Source: CAZEHS01 sp964511875 (lineage in GTDB: Bacteria > Bacillota > Clostridia > Peptostreptococcales > Acidaminobacteraceae). Taken from it: 64,000 bases of DNA. Under the pieces are notes generated by a model. It searched no databases, was not told the origin of the DNA, and saw only the letters and a program-made list of their open reading frames with translations. Made by a program: the position numbers and the translations under genes. The stretch spans positions 1-64,000 of the forward strand of contig CAZEHS010000006.1 of assembly GCA_964511875.1 (NCBI GenBank), written 5' to 3'. This document shows, piece after piece, positions 9,397 through 18,625 of the stretch. The number at the start of each line of letters is the position of its first letter. Position 1 is the stretch's first letter.

Positions 9397-12054
9397 GTGA
9401 GACAGATGGATGAAAGAATTGAATTGATGGATATGAAAAGTCGAAGTGCTCTGCTGCTGGAGGATTTAAGGACTGTCGTTGATAAGAATGAATTGTTTTT
9501 GCTGTATCAGCCTATTGTGGATATTGTCCGCGGGGAGATCGTGAGTTTGGAGGCTTTGGTTCGCTGGAATCATCCTGAGCTTGGAATCGTTGAGCCGGGA
9601 GAATTCATTTCTCTGGCAGAGGACCATGATCTGATCACGCTCATTGATGAGTGGGTGGTTGATGAAGTGCTGAGCCAGAACCGCGACTATCCCATTCATG
9701 TGAATTTGTCCACCCAGGATCTGATGGATATCCGATTCAGAAATCGGATCATTACTATCATCAAGGACAATCCTGAAAAGATAATCCTTGAGTTGACTGA
9801 GACCACCAAATTTGAACTCTCGCAGGAAATAAAGGATGCGCTCCATGATGTCAATGCAAAACTTTCAATCGATGACTTTGGTACTGGATATTCATCGATG
9901 GCAAGGCTGACATCTCTGGAAGTGGCTTCGTTGAAAATTGACCAGAGTTTTGTCCGGAATTCCGGAACGGATGTTCAAAGTGCATCCATCTGCATTGCCA
10001 TAATCAAACTTGGGAAAGCCCTGAACATTGAAGTCATTGCAGAAGGAGCAGAGACCCCTGAACAAATCCGATTTCTTTACCGTTACGGATGCCGGTTTAT
10101 TCAGGGATATGGCATATCAAAACCAATCCCCTATGAGGCAATCAAAGGATTGGATATCAAACGGTTCATGATGGGGCCACAGGATAAATACAGCCCCGAA
10201 TCAGCATCGGGGCAGCCAAGAGTGGATTTCAGCACAGCCATGGTGCTTGAACTGAATGAACAGAACAATTTTATCCGTATTCCCATGAGCTTCTGTCAAT
10301 TCGTTGGATATTCGCATTCCGAACTGAAAAAAATGACCATGTTCGACCTGATGCCGGACGAAGAATTTGGTTTATGCAAGGTGAACTGCAGGATACTTAA
10401 AGAAACAGGGTATATTGAAAACGCTGTCATGTATCTATTATGTTCGGACGGGGTCAGAAAATGCGTATCAATCACAGGGAAGAAAGGCACTGGTGGGGAT
10501 AAGTCCACCTATATGTACATCGAACAGAATGAAGCGGATGAACAATTGGTTCTGGATATTCAGATGGCTCAGGGCGCATACAGCACCATGTTCCATGAAG
10601 GCCCGCTTGCAACAGTGGTATGGCGTCACGATTATGAAATAATCGACTGGAATAAGGAAGCAGAAGCCACCTTCGGCTGGAAACGTGATGAGGCCATCGG
10701 TACGAATCTGATCAGGCTTCTTGTCGGAAGAGATTCTGTTCCGGAATATCTGAACATGGTCGGCTCGATCCTGTCAGAAACATCCAATGACTCTATAAAT
10801 TACAACATAAAGAAGTCAGGAGAGCAGATTATTTGCCGCTGGGTTAACAGGGTTGTCAGAGACAGCCAGGGAGAGGTGCGGTTTTTCATATCCATAATAA
10901 AGGATATCACAGAGGACTTGAGGAAAAACGATCAGATTAAACAATTGTCAAGCGCTGTTGAAAAGAGCGGGTTCGGTACTGTATTAACGGACTCCACGGG
11001 CGCGATTCTGTCAGTAAACAGCCGGATTTCTGAACTGACAGGTTATTCTGAATCGGAGCTCGTTGGAAGTGACATGAACATTCTCATAACAAGGGCAGCG
11101 CAGCCTGAGATTTATAAGGATATAGGCGCAACGATCCGAAGCGGCAGAGTCTGGGAAGGCGAGATTTTCAATAAGAAGAAAGATGGGTCCCAGTTCCTAT
11201 GCAAGACTACTATTGTTCCTGTTGTCAGTGAATGGAGCAAGACGGTGAACTATTTCGGGATTCATAAGGATTTGACGAAGGAAAAAGACCTCGAAGAAAA
11301 GGCAGATACCATGCGGACGATGGTAATCGAACAGGAAAAGCTAGCGACCCTGGGATTGATGATGGCAGGAATCACCCATGAAGCCTTTAACTATATGGCA
11401 TACGCAGAATCCAATCTTGAATATGCCAGAGATTTAGCTGAAAAAGCCAGTAAAGGGAAAACGGTGAATCTGGACGAGCTGCTGAGTGCAACGGAAGATG
11501 CACAGGAAGGGGTAGCGCGGTTAAAGGATATCCTGCTGTCTCTGAAAAAAGCCTCACGAAAAGATGATGTTCCGCTCATGGAAAGCTGCGAAATCAATCA
11601 TGAGATTCAGATGGTTCTCGCTCTGGTCAAGAATGAATACAAGTATGATGCCGTCATAGAATTTCCAATAGGGAAAAATATCCCCCACACCGGGTATCCT
11701 GGTCTGCTCAGGCAGGTGTTGATGAATATCCTGATTAACGCAGCCCATGCGATCAAAGCACGAAACATCAAATCATTAGGTAAAATAACCATTCATGCGG
11801 TAAAAGGAATTGATTCGTTCCGTATCGTGATTAAAGACAATGGAGTAGGGATGAGTGAAAAAACCCGTTCCCGTGTATTCGAGCCGTTTTTCACTACAAA
11901 GGAATCAGGAAAAGGAACCGGATTGGGACTCAGCATCAGTAAGGATATCATAGAGAAACAATATGATGGCCGGCTGATGTGCACATCCTTGCCAGGAACA
12001 GGGACAATTTTCGTGATAGAGGTTCCGAATATCGCCAGGATCAGGAGTGCATGA
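9397..12054 (+). CDS. EAL phosphodiesterase - three PAS - histidine kinase hybrid
   Basis: The 885-residue cytoplasmic protein joins two signalling systems. Residues 30-260 form an EAL domain with its key residues intact: EALVRW (52-57), VNLS, LELTET, IDDFGTGYSS, LKID, VIAEGAET and IQGYGISKP; it should hydrolyse cyclic di-GMP. Three PAS-like modules follow (about 285-370, 395-510, 525-640; for example LSSAVEKSGFGTVLTDSTG). The C-terminal kinase has a phospho-acceptor His at about 661 (GITHEAFNYM), N-box NILINAAHAI (from 777), DNGVGMS, FEPFFTTK and GKGTGLGLSIS. There is no receiver or membrane segment. GTG 9397 has AGGAA seven bases upstream; ATG 9406 is an alternative start. A diguanylate cyclase gene follows. 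Confidence 0.9.
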   Translation: MRQMDERIELMDMKSRSALLLEDLRTVVDKNELFLLYQPIVDIVRGEIVSLEALVRWNHPELGIVEPGEFISLAEDHDLITLIDEWVVDEVLSQNRDYPIHVNLSTQDLMDIRFRNRIITIIKDNPEKIILELTETTKFELSQEIKDALHDVNAKLSIDDFGTGYSSMARLTSLEVASLKIDQSFVRNSGTDVQSASICIAIIKLGKALNIEVIAEGAETPEQIRFLYRYGCRFIQGYGISKPIPYEAIKGLDIKRFMMGPQDKYSPESASGQPRVDFSTAMVLELNEQNNFIRIPMSFCQFVGYSHSELKKMTMFDLMPDEEFGLCKVNCRILKETGYIENAVMYLLCSDGVRKCVSITGKKGTGGDKSTYMYIEQNEADEQLVLDIQMAQGAYSTMFHEGPLATVVWRHDYEIIDWNKEAEATFGWKRDEAIGTNLIRLLVGRDSVPEYLNMVGSILSETSNDSINYNIKKSGEQIICRWVNRVVRDSQGEVRFFISIIKDITEDLRKNDQIKQLSSAVEKSGFGTVLTDSTGAILSVNSRISELTGYSESELVGSDMNILITRAAQPEIYKDIGATIRSGRVWEGEIFNKKKDGSQFLCKTTIVPVVSEWSKTVNYFGIHKDLTKEKDLEEKADTMRTMVIEQEKLATLGLMMAGITHEAFNYMAYAESNLEYARDLAEKASKGKTVNLDELLSATEDAQEGVARLKDILLSLKKASRKDDVPLMESCEINHEIQMVLALVKNEYKYDAVIEFPIGKNIPHTGYPGLLRQVLMNILINAAHAIKARNIKSLGKITIHAVKGIDSFRIVIKDNGVGMSEKTRSRVFEPFFTTKESGKGTGLGLSISKDIIEKQYDGRLMCTSLPGTGTIFVIEVPNIARIRSA

Positions 12055-12159
12055 ATTTCGCCTTTAACAGTTGAATAGTTGTTTTTCAAATTCGAGTTAG
12101 ATGATAAAGTATAATTACAATCTTCGTTTTGAAGATTTTTCACTGATGATGGAGGCATT

Positions 12160-13755
12160 ATGGACCTGAGCGATGAAAAGCATAAATATAATCAGTCAGC
12201 GCTTGCTTATTTCAGTGTGATATTCATCTGCCTCTGTGCATTGTTACTGGGAATTCTTGTTTGGATAGAAAGCAGTGTAGTAGCAGTCAAGCGGATAGAA
12301 TTAATGGCTCAGGAACAGCGAATCGTCACCTTGGAAAAAGGGTTAATGGGCAAAGAGTTCAATTCCATCCTTTCCGATATCGGGTTCCTTTCCGAGACCT
12401 ACAAGACGAAAGTGGAGCGAAACGTACCTGCTGAAACGATAGCTTCTGAATGGCAGGTATTTTCAGATAAGCGAAAGATTTATGATCAGATCAGGTTCAT
12501 CGATTTACAGGGAGATGAGACGATCCGGATCAATTATTACGAAGACGGCGCAAAGGTCGTACCTGCATCCCGTCTTCAGAACAAAAAGGCCCAGTACTAT
12601 TTCAAAGACAGCATATCATTGGAGCAGGGGCATACATACATATCGAAGCTGGACCTGAACGTGGAAGGGAACCAGATTGAAAGGCCGTTGAAACCCATGA
12701 TAAGGTTCTCATGTCCCGTGCATGACAACGAAGGGACACTTCAGGGGATCATCGTATTGAATTACAGCGCCAAATATCTTCTGGAAGATTTCAGAAAAGT
12801 GGCAAAGAGCAGCCAGGGGTCCATTTATCTTTTGAATACATCCGGATATTGGCTGTCAAGTGATGAACCGGATCAGGAATGGGCATTCATGTATGCCGGC
12901 AAAGATGCAACTACGTTCAGATCATTATATGCTGACGAATGGAACAATATGAGCTCCCATGAAGGTTCCCAGACGACTCAAAACGGCCTGTTCACACATA
13001 CGGATGTAGTGATGGCCGGGCAGATGGTCAATGAAACCAGGAGTGTATCCATGGAGAACATTGTTTTGGGTGACGGCAACTGGAAAATTGTTTCATATAT
13101 TGATTCATCAGGTGAACTTGGATATGTAGTTAATCCAGGATGGAAAAAAATGATCAGCACGATTCTGAAAAATGACTGGATGTATGTCCTTGCTGTTGCA
13201 TTTATATCAGGGGTCATATCACTCCTCGTCTCCAGAAATCGACTGTCTATGCGGCAAATCCGATTCCATTCTGAATACGATGGGTTGACAGAGGTGTTGA
13301 ACCGACGGGCTGGATTTAAAAAACTGATTGATTATTCACCGGATACCGGCAAGATCTGCTTATGCTATACGGATATCAACGGACTCAAGGAAGTGAATGA
13401 CAATTTCGGCCATGATTCGGGTGATGAACTGATCCTGACGGTTGTGAACGGCATGAAAAGCACCATCCGTGAAAGTGATTATATTGTTCGGATGGGTGGA
13501 GATGAATTTCTGATTGTCTTTATCGGGAGTAATAAAGAAGCCTCAGAAAAAATATGGAATCGTATCCTTGAAAGCTATAAGCGGATCAATAAGGAAGAAA
13601 ATCGCCTTTACCAGGTAAGTGTAAGCCATGGGATTGTGGAATATGAACACGGAAAATACGGGCATCTGGATGAGATCATAAAAATCGCCGACGATATCAT
13701 GTATGAGGAGAAGCGGATTATGAAGCAAGAAATCAGTGCTTCAAGGATCATGTGA
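12160..13755 (+). CDS. Membrane diguanylate cyclase with extracellular Cache-type sensor and GGDEF domain
   Basis: The 531-residue protein starts with a membrane helix (about 14-36). An outside sensory region (about 40-330, double-Cache-like, with VRFIDLQGDETIRINYYEDG-type content) follows, then a second helix (about 338-356, MYVLAVAFISGVISLLV). The C-terminal GGDEF domain is intact: YTDINGLKEVNDNFGHDSGDEL, GGDEF at 446-450, and the product-inhibition I-site RESD (437-440) exactly five residues upstream. It should make cyclic di-GMP under feedback control in response to an external ligand. It lies 105 bases after the EAL-kinase gene. A TATAAT at 12110-12115 could be its -10, but no good -35 is visible. 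Confidence 0.9.
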   Translation: MDLSDEKHKYNQSALAYFSVIFICLCALLLGILVWIESSVVAVKRIELMAQEQRIVTLEKGLMGKEFNSILSDIGFLSETYKTKVERNVPAETIASEWQVFSDKRKIYDQIRFIDLQGDETIRINYYEDGAKVVPASRLQNKKAQYYFKDSISLEQGHTYISKLDLNVEGNQIERPLKPMIRFSCPVHDNEGTLQGIIVLNYSAKYLLEDFRKVAKSSQGSIYLLNTSGYWLSSDEPDQEWAFMYAGKDATTFRSLYADEWNNMSSHEGSQTTQNGLFTHTDVVMAGQMVNETRSVSMENIVLGDGNWKIVSYIDSSGELGYVVNPGWKKMISTILKNDWMYVLAVAFISGVISLLVSRNRLSMRQIRFHSEYDGLTEVLNRRAGFKKLIDYSPDTGKICLCYTDINGLKEVNDNFGHDSGDELILTVVNGMKSTIRESDYIVRMGGDEFLIVFIGSNKEASEKIWNRILESYKRINKEENRLYQVSVSHGIVEYEHGKYGHLDEIIKIADDIMYEEKRIMKQEISASRIM

Positions 13756-13766
13756 GGGGGAATTAT

Positions 13767-14399
13767 ATGGTAATACCGATTCTGAGAACTGAAAACCTCA
13801 CATTCAGAAAAATCATCACATACCCGGATATTTCTCTGGCAAAAGATAAGGTTCACTTCATCGTCGGAGAAAGCGGATGTGGGAAAAGCACACTGCTTAA
13901 GCTCTTTAATAATGCCATCAGCCCTGATGAAGGCATTATTTTTTATGAGGGGAAGGTTCTGGAAGAATGGGATCCAATCGTTCTGCGACGCCGGGTTTCG
14001 CTGGTAGCACAGGACTCCTGGCTTTTCCCGGGATCCATCCGTGAGAACTTTCAGGAGGTGCATCGGCTGAGGGATCTGCCCATGCCGTCGGATGCTGAGC
14101 TGGAAGATATCTGCAGGATATGCCGGGTGGTTTTTCCGTTGGATAAGGATACATTCACCCTGTCCGGCGGGGAGCGTCACAGGCTCTTCATAGCGCTTTT
14201 TCTGATTCTTAATCCGCCAGTGCTTATGCTGGATGAGCCCACGGCTGCCTTGGACGAAAAGAACACCCACGAAGTGATCGGCAATATAATCAGATATTGC
14301 AGAGTTAATGGAATCACACTGATCGTAGTCAGTCATGATAGGAATCTTATGGCTCTTTACAGCGAGAATACGATTACCCTCGAAAAAGGAGGTAATTAG
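13767..14399 (+). CDS. ABC transporter ATPase, FetA/YbbL-like
   Basis: This 210-residue single-domain ATPase has Walker A GESGCGKST (34-42), a Q-loop near LVAQDSW, signature LSGGERHR (about 132-139), Walker B LMLDEPTAALD (about 153-163) and H-loop VVSHD. Its partner two bases downstream is a UPF0014 permease; the pair matches FetA-FetB, linked in Escherichia coli to iron export and peroxide resistance. ATG 13767 is chosen because GAGGGGG lies six bases upstream. The preceding cyclase stop is only 11 bases away, so the genes are probably co-transcribed. Substrate here is unproven. Confidence 0.85.
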   Translation: MVIPILRTENLTFRKIITYPDISLAKDKVHFIVGESGCGKSTLLKLFNNAISPDEGIIFYEGKVLEEWDPIVLRRRVSLVAQDSWLFPGSIRENFQEVHRLRDLPMPSDAELEDICRICRVVFPLDKDTFTLSGGERHRLFIALFLILNPPVLMLDEPTAALDEKNTHEVIGNIIRYCRVNGITLIVVSHDRNLMALYSENTITLEKGGN

Positions 14400-14400
14400 C

Positions 14401-15174
14401 ATGGAAGGTGCTGTACGCATGAGTCTTTGGCAGTTCGGACTTGTATATCTGCTCCTTGTGGTGGTTCTTGTGGTCATGAAGAGGTCCAGGATAGAAAAGA
14501 CCGGCCTGCTCCTGACAGCGAGCATGAAGATGACCGTGCAGCTGGTGCTTGCAGGTCTTCTGCTTCAGACTATCTTCGCAAACCCGCACCCGGCCTTCAC
14601 CGCAGTGTTCATCCTTGTGATGATGGGTTTTTCAGTTCATCGGGTTTATCAGACCCAGCCAGAGCTCAATGACCGGTTCAGGATGGCTGTGGCGCTGTCC
14701 CTGTCCCTATCAGGGCTGGCTGTGCTGATATTTTTCGTATCTGCTGTACTTGGTCAGGACCTGTTCAATCCCCGCTATACCATCCCCTTGGCGGGCATGA
14801 TCATCGGCAATGCTATGACTGGAGTAACCCTTGGTCTCAGGACATTCATGGAATCGCTGAAGGCGGAAAGACACAGGATCGATACTCTGGTCAACCTCGG
14901 AGTTGATTTCAAGAATATTTTGAGACCGTTGGTGAATCAGGCTCTGGAGGCGGCTCTGCTGCCGACCCTTAATTCAATGCTGGGTATGGGGGTTATCTTC
15001 CTGCCGGGGATGATGACTGGGCAGATCCTTTCCGGGACGTTACCCTTGACCGCCATCATGTACCAGATTGCAATCATGATCGCCATCTGCACATCTGTAT
15101 GTCTTACGGTTTTCTTCACACTGAATCTGGGATATAAGACCCTATACAATGATCGGAACCAGTACATACAATAG
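14401..15174 (+). CDS. ABC transporter permease, FetB/UPF0014 family
   Basis: The 257-residue product has about seven hydrophobic helices and the family segments ASMKMTVQLVLAGLLLQ near the N-terminus, MIIGNAMTGVTLGLRTF in the middle and LPGMMTGQILSG near the end. These belong to the UPF0014 (YbbM/FetB) permeases. ATG 14401 is preceded by AAAGGAGG. With the ATPase just upstream it forms a two-gene exporter, by family precedent for iron or another metal ion. No terminator is obvious in the 145 bases downstream. Confidence 0.87.
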   Translation: MEGAVRMSLWQFGLVYLLLVVVLVVMKRSRIEKTGLLLTASMKMTVQLVLAGLLLQTIFANPHPAFTAVFILVMMGFSVHRVYQTQPELNDRFRMAVALSLSLSGLAVLIFFVSAVLGQDLFNPRYTIPLAGMIIGNAMTGVTLGLRTFMESLKAERHRIDTLVNLGVDFKNILRPLVNQALEAALLPTLNSMLGMGVIFLPGMMTGQILSGTLPLTAIMYQIAIMIAICTSVCLTVFFTLNLGYKTLYNDRNQYIQ

Positions 15175-15319
15175 AATCCAATTCCGAAAAATAAATCAAT
15201 CCAGAAGGTATAAGAGAAAAAAAATAGAATCTAATCAGCATGGCAGTAGAGGGTGCATGACATACAGGGAGAGGTTAATGCATGAATGATTATTCTGTGT
15301 GCTGTTTAGGGGGGTTACG

Positions 15320-16867
15320 ATGGGTATGCTGACAGGATGGATTGACGCCAGCCATATTGCGGTATTGGGCGCAGGAGCGGCCATATCCGGCATCATCACA
15401 GGGATTGCAATGAAACAGAGGCAATCGGGGCAGATGGCGACGCTGAAAAAACTCATGACGGAAATCCTCAGGGGTAATATCACAGCCAGACCTGAACGGA
15501 CACTGACAGGACCCTATCTGGAACTGGCAGAGCTGATAAACCGACAGAACAGCACTGTGAAACAGCTGCTGGGTCGCATCCTGATAGCCTCAGAGAAGGT
15601 GGTTAATGAAATAGAGCCCGTTAATCAGAAGGGGAGCGAGGTTTCTGATTCCTTCGAGAATGTGGCAGAGAACATCACTGAAATAGCCCATGCTGTAGAC
15701 AGGGTTTCAAGAGAATCTGCGGATACTCGGAATCAGGCTGCAAGCCTTCTGGAGGAAATTCAGGCTGTTGAAAAACATGCAGGCCATACAGTCGAGCTGG
15801 CTGGCGAGATGGAAGAAACATTCCACTTGAGCGGGAGTGTCACCAGAGAGCTGACAGACCATATGAAAATCATGGCAGGGGCTAATGAACGGATGGTCCT
15901 TCGGTTTTCGGAGCTGAAGGACGAGATGAATGCAATCAGGGAAATCATCACTCTGATCGGGGATATTGCCCAGCGTACAAATATGCTGGCTTTGAACGCA
16001 TCCATTGAATCCGCAAGAGCAGGGGAGCTTGGCAGAGGCTTTGCAGTTGTAGCGCAGGAAGTCAAAAAATTGGCAGAGGAAACGGATTCATCCGCACGTA
16101 TGTCCTCAGAGCGGATACGTGATCTTTCCAAACGGATTGACGGAATGGCCGGTGAATTAAGCAGTGAGGCAAAGCAGGCAGTTTCGGGCATCCAGACGGC
16201 AGATGCTTCACTGGAAGCGTTGGATTCAGTCGGGCGCTCAATACGGGAAACAGTCGATTCCTTGAATTCGATTCTGGCTCTGACTAAGAAGCAGAGCGTT
16301 ATGGCACATCAGGTGACCGCCTTGGTATCCGTTATCAGCGATTCCAATCAGGATATCACCTCTAATGTCCAGGAATCTGCAGCGATCACCGAGGAGCAGT
16401 CTGCCAATATGGTGGAGGTAGCCGGAGCTATTTCCAAGCTCAGCAGCATTTCAGGCGAGCTCCATGCAATAGTGGATTCATACCGGCGCGGTGTCGTGAT
16501 TGATGAAAGAACACATAAGGAGCTGGAGGGACTGCTTCGTGAAATGAAAGCATTCTGCGAAGGTTCCGGAAAGAAACCATTAGCTAAATGGAATAGGGAA
16601 ACACTCAGGAATTTTGAGAAGAGCCATCCGTCGATTGGTTTGATCGTAGTCTTGAACCAGCATGGAGATCCGGTCCTGATGAGCCATGATGCTGCCTTGG
16701 GAAATCTGGCTCATCGTCCTTACTTCAAAGAGGCCATTGAAGGTCACAGCCATATTACCGAGCCCTATATTTCGGTTGCGGATTACGATTTTTGTATCAC
16801 TTTATCAGTCCCTGTTTCGATGGGTGACGGCACTAAGGGTGTATTATTTGCTGATGTTTCTCTCTAG
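15320..16867 (+). CDS. Methyl-accepting chemotaxis-like protein with C-terminal Cache/PDC-like domain
   Basis: The 515-residue protein has one N-terminal hydrophobic helix (about 9-27), a helical linker and an MCP signalling hairpin with the conserved tip TNMLALNASIESARAGE followed by GRGFAVVAQEVKKLAEE (about 219-255). There is no large N-terminal ligand domain. After the coiled coil, residues about 425-515 look like a small PDC/Cache-type domain (LIVVLNQHGDPVLMSHD, HRPYFKEAIEG, ITEPYISVADYDFCITLSVPV), so sensing is at the C-terminus and probably cytoplasmic. ATG 15320 follows AGGGGGG; the frame is open from GTG 15299. No other chemotaxis genes are near. Confidence 0.85.
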   Translation: MGMLTGWIDASHIAVLGAGAAISGIITGIAMKQRQSGQMATLKKLMTEILRGNITARPERTLTGPYLELAELINRQNSTVKQLLGRILIASEKVVNEIEPVNQKGSEVSDSFENVAENITEIAHAVDRVSRESADTRNQAASLLEEIQAVEKHAGHTVELAGEMEETFHLSGSVTRELTDHMKIMAGANERMVLRFSELKDEMNAIREIITLIGDIAQRTNMLALNASIESARAGELGRGFAVVAQEVKKLAEETDSSARMSSERIRDLSKRIDGMAGELSSEAKQAVSGIQTADASLEALDSVGRSIRETVDSLNSILALTKKQSVMAHQVTALVSVISDSNQDITSNVQESAAITEEQSANMVEVAGAISKLSSISGELHAIVDSYRRGVVIDERTHKELEGLLREMKAFCEGSGKKPLAKWNRETLRNFEKSHPSIGLIVVLNQHGDPVLMSHDAALGNLAHRPYFKEAIEGHSHITEPYISVADYDFCITLSVPVSMGDGTKGVLFADVSL

Positions 16868-16899
16868 AATTGAACAGGCAGACTTTCAAATCATTTGGC

Positions 16900-17065
16900 A
16901 GAAGCGAGGTCACTGAAAAAGTTTGTTTTAGAACACTAAGGGAGAGATTGCCGCGCCATGCTCGCAATGACAAACATTGAAACCTCAAAATTTCAGTGTG
17001 TACGTCATTGCGAGGAGCATAGCGACGTGGCAATCTCTTCCTTGATTTTATTTTTCAGTGGCTTC
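16900..17065. repeat. Long imperfect palindromic intergenic repeat
   Basis: Left arm 16938-16971 (core GAGATTGCCGCGCCATGCTC then GCAATGAC) is largely the reverse complement of right arm 17004-17043 (core GTCATTGCGAGGAGCATAGC then GACGTGGCAATCTC). Weaker pairing extends outward: GTCACTGAAAAA near 16910 with TTTTTCAGTGGC near 17053. The GTCATTGCGAGGAGC...GGCAATCTC core resembles a dispersed repeat I recognise from many unrelated bacterial genomes. It occupies a gap of 381 bases between the MCP-like gene and the rhodanese lipoprotein; the remaining 180 bases hold no gene that I can see. Confidence 0.7.
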
Positions 17066-17248
17066 TCAGAAGCCAAGGAACGCTTTATAAAGAATACGAA
17101 TACTGAACGATTCAATAGTTGAATATCTTATTGGACAGGCGATGGATAACAGATTAGAATCAACTTGTGTCCAAATGCCTGTGTGCAGCTCTGAGAATCA
17201 GCCGTACGCAGTACAAATCGGTACTTAAGTGCCAAAAGAGGTGATCCA

Positions 17249-18625
17249 ATGAAAGGATACAAATCAATTATCACCGGTCTGGTAGTCCTGCTAATGGTTG
17301 CAGGGACATTGGCCGGCTGCAGTAAGCCAGCTCCTGCGGAAACTCCCGCACCGGGGCCTGAATCCTCCTACACGACGATGACAACTGGAGATCTTCAGAA
17401 GAATCTGAAGTCAGATGGTTGGGTTGTCGTGGATACACGACTGAATGATGCCTTCAACGGATGGACCCTGGACGGTGTAGCTCGGGGCGGTCATATCAAA
17501 GGAGCCACGGACTTTTCAGCAAACTGGCTGACTGTTGAAAAGGAAGGGAAAGATGCTATTCTGGACGAGGTCCTGAAGACAAAAGGGATCACCTCTGAAA
17601 AACACGTGGTCCTGTATGATGCCAACGGCAAGGACGCAGTCATGGTGGCAGACTATCTGAAGAAGAAGGGTTATGCCAACCTCTACATGTATGATCTTAA
17701 CGAGTGGGCAAAGGATGATGCCCTGCCTATGGTGCAGTTCGCCGGCTACAAGTGGGTTGTACCAGCAGCAGTTGTAAAGGAGCTCATGGACGGGAAAACG
17801 CCGGTAACCTTCACCGCAGGCAAGGCTGTTAAAATAGTTGAAGCCAGCTGGGGTGAAGAGGGCGAATCGTACATCAAGGGACATTTACCCGGTGCCGTCC
17901 ATATTAATACAGATTCAGTAGAACCGCCTCCAGCCTGGATGCTGGCAGATGACGAGACGCTGAAAAAGGTTGTTCTGGCCAATGGTATCAGTAAGAACGA
18001 CACAGTCATCGTCAGCGGTGAGTTCCAAATGGCTGCTTACCGTGTGGCTCTTATCCTGCGCTATGCTGGTGTTGAAGATGTCCGCGTGCTTAATGGCGGC
18101 AATGCCGCTTGGGTGAAGGCAGGATACGCTCTCGACACAGACAGTGTCAAGCCCACAGCAATCACAGAATTTGGCGGAGATTTCCCCGGAAATCCTGGCA
18201 TGGTCGTCACCCTTCAGGAGCTGAAGGAAGAACTGGAAAAACCTGAATTCACCCTGGTGGATAACCGTACCTGGGATGAATACATCGGCAAATCCTCCGG
18301 TTACAGCTATCACGACAAAATGGGCCGTATCCCCGGTGCGGTCTTCGGCTACGCCGGTAAAACGGATTCCAACTCCCTGGATTACTTCCGTAATATTGAT
18401 GACACCATGCGGAATGCTGATGAGATCCTTGCCATGTGGGAGGACGGCGGCATAAGCCTGAGCAATCACCTTTCCTTCATGTGCGGTAGCGGATGGCGCG
18501 CAGCAGAGGTGCTATATTATGCCAACGCAGCCGGTCTGGACAATGTATCCCTCTATAGCGACGGTTGGATCGGTTGGTCCAATGCCGGGCTTCCTTCAGA
18601 GGTTGGAGAGCCGGTTAAGCAATGA
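17249..18625 (+). CDS. Triple-rhodanese lipoprotein (sulfurtransferase-like)
   Basis: The 458-residue protein has a signal with lipobox LAGC (Cys about 24), then three rhodanese folds at about 45-155, 185-300 and 315-450. Domain 1 (VVVDTRLNDAFNG ... LYDANGKDA) and domain 2 (GHLPGAVHINTD ... VSGEFQMAAYR) lack the catalytic cysteine. Domain 3 has it at about 412 in FMCGSGWRA and ends with LYSDGWIGWS. It probably works outside the membrane in persulfide or thiosulfate transfer, with two domains structural or binding. AAAGAGGTGATCC precedes ATG 17249. The stop overlaps a small membrane protein start (ATGA), so the pair is coupled. Confidence 0.85.
   Translation: MKGYKSIITGLVVLLMVAGTLAGCSKPAPAETPAPGPESSYTTMTTGDLQKNLKSDGWVVVDTRLNDAFNGWTLDGVARGGHIKGATDFSANWLTVEKEGKDAILDEVLKTKGITSEKHVVLYDANGKDAVMVADYLKKKGYANLYMYDLNEWAKDDALPMVQFAGYKWVVPAAVVKELMDGKTPVTFTAGKAVKIVEASWGEEGESYIKGHLPGAVHINTDSVEPPPAWMLADDETLKKVVLANGISKNDTVIVSGEFQMAAYRVALILRYAGVEDVRVLNGGNAAWVKAGYALDTDSVKPTAITEFGGDFPGNPGMVVTLQELKEELEKPEFTLVDNRTWDEYIGKSSGYSYHDKMGRIPGAVFGYAGKTDSNSLDYFRNIDDTMRNADEILAMWEDGGISLSNHLSFMCGSGWRAAEVLYYANAAGLDNVSLYSDGWIGWSNAGLPSEVGEPVKQ

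Noticed and set aside
12119..12138. Small hairpin AATCTTC/GAAGATT with T-run before the diguanylate cyclase gene
   Set aside because: Only a 7-bp A/T-rich stem located almost at the predicted transcript start; too weak to call a terminator or attenuator.
13608..14525. A 305-codon open frame on the minus strand
   Set aside because: It spans the opposite strand of the cyclase end, the FetA-like ATPase and the start of the permease, all with firm motifs; no domain or ribosome site was seen.
17218..17233. Near-palindrome GGTACTTAAGTGCC before the rhodanese lipoprotein
   Set aside because: Short, imperfect and single; no regulator or promoter context supports an operator.
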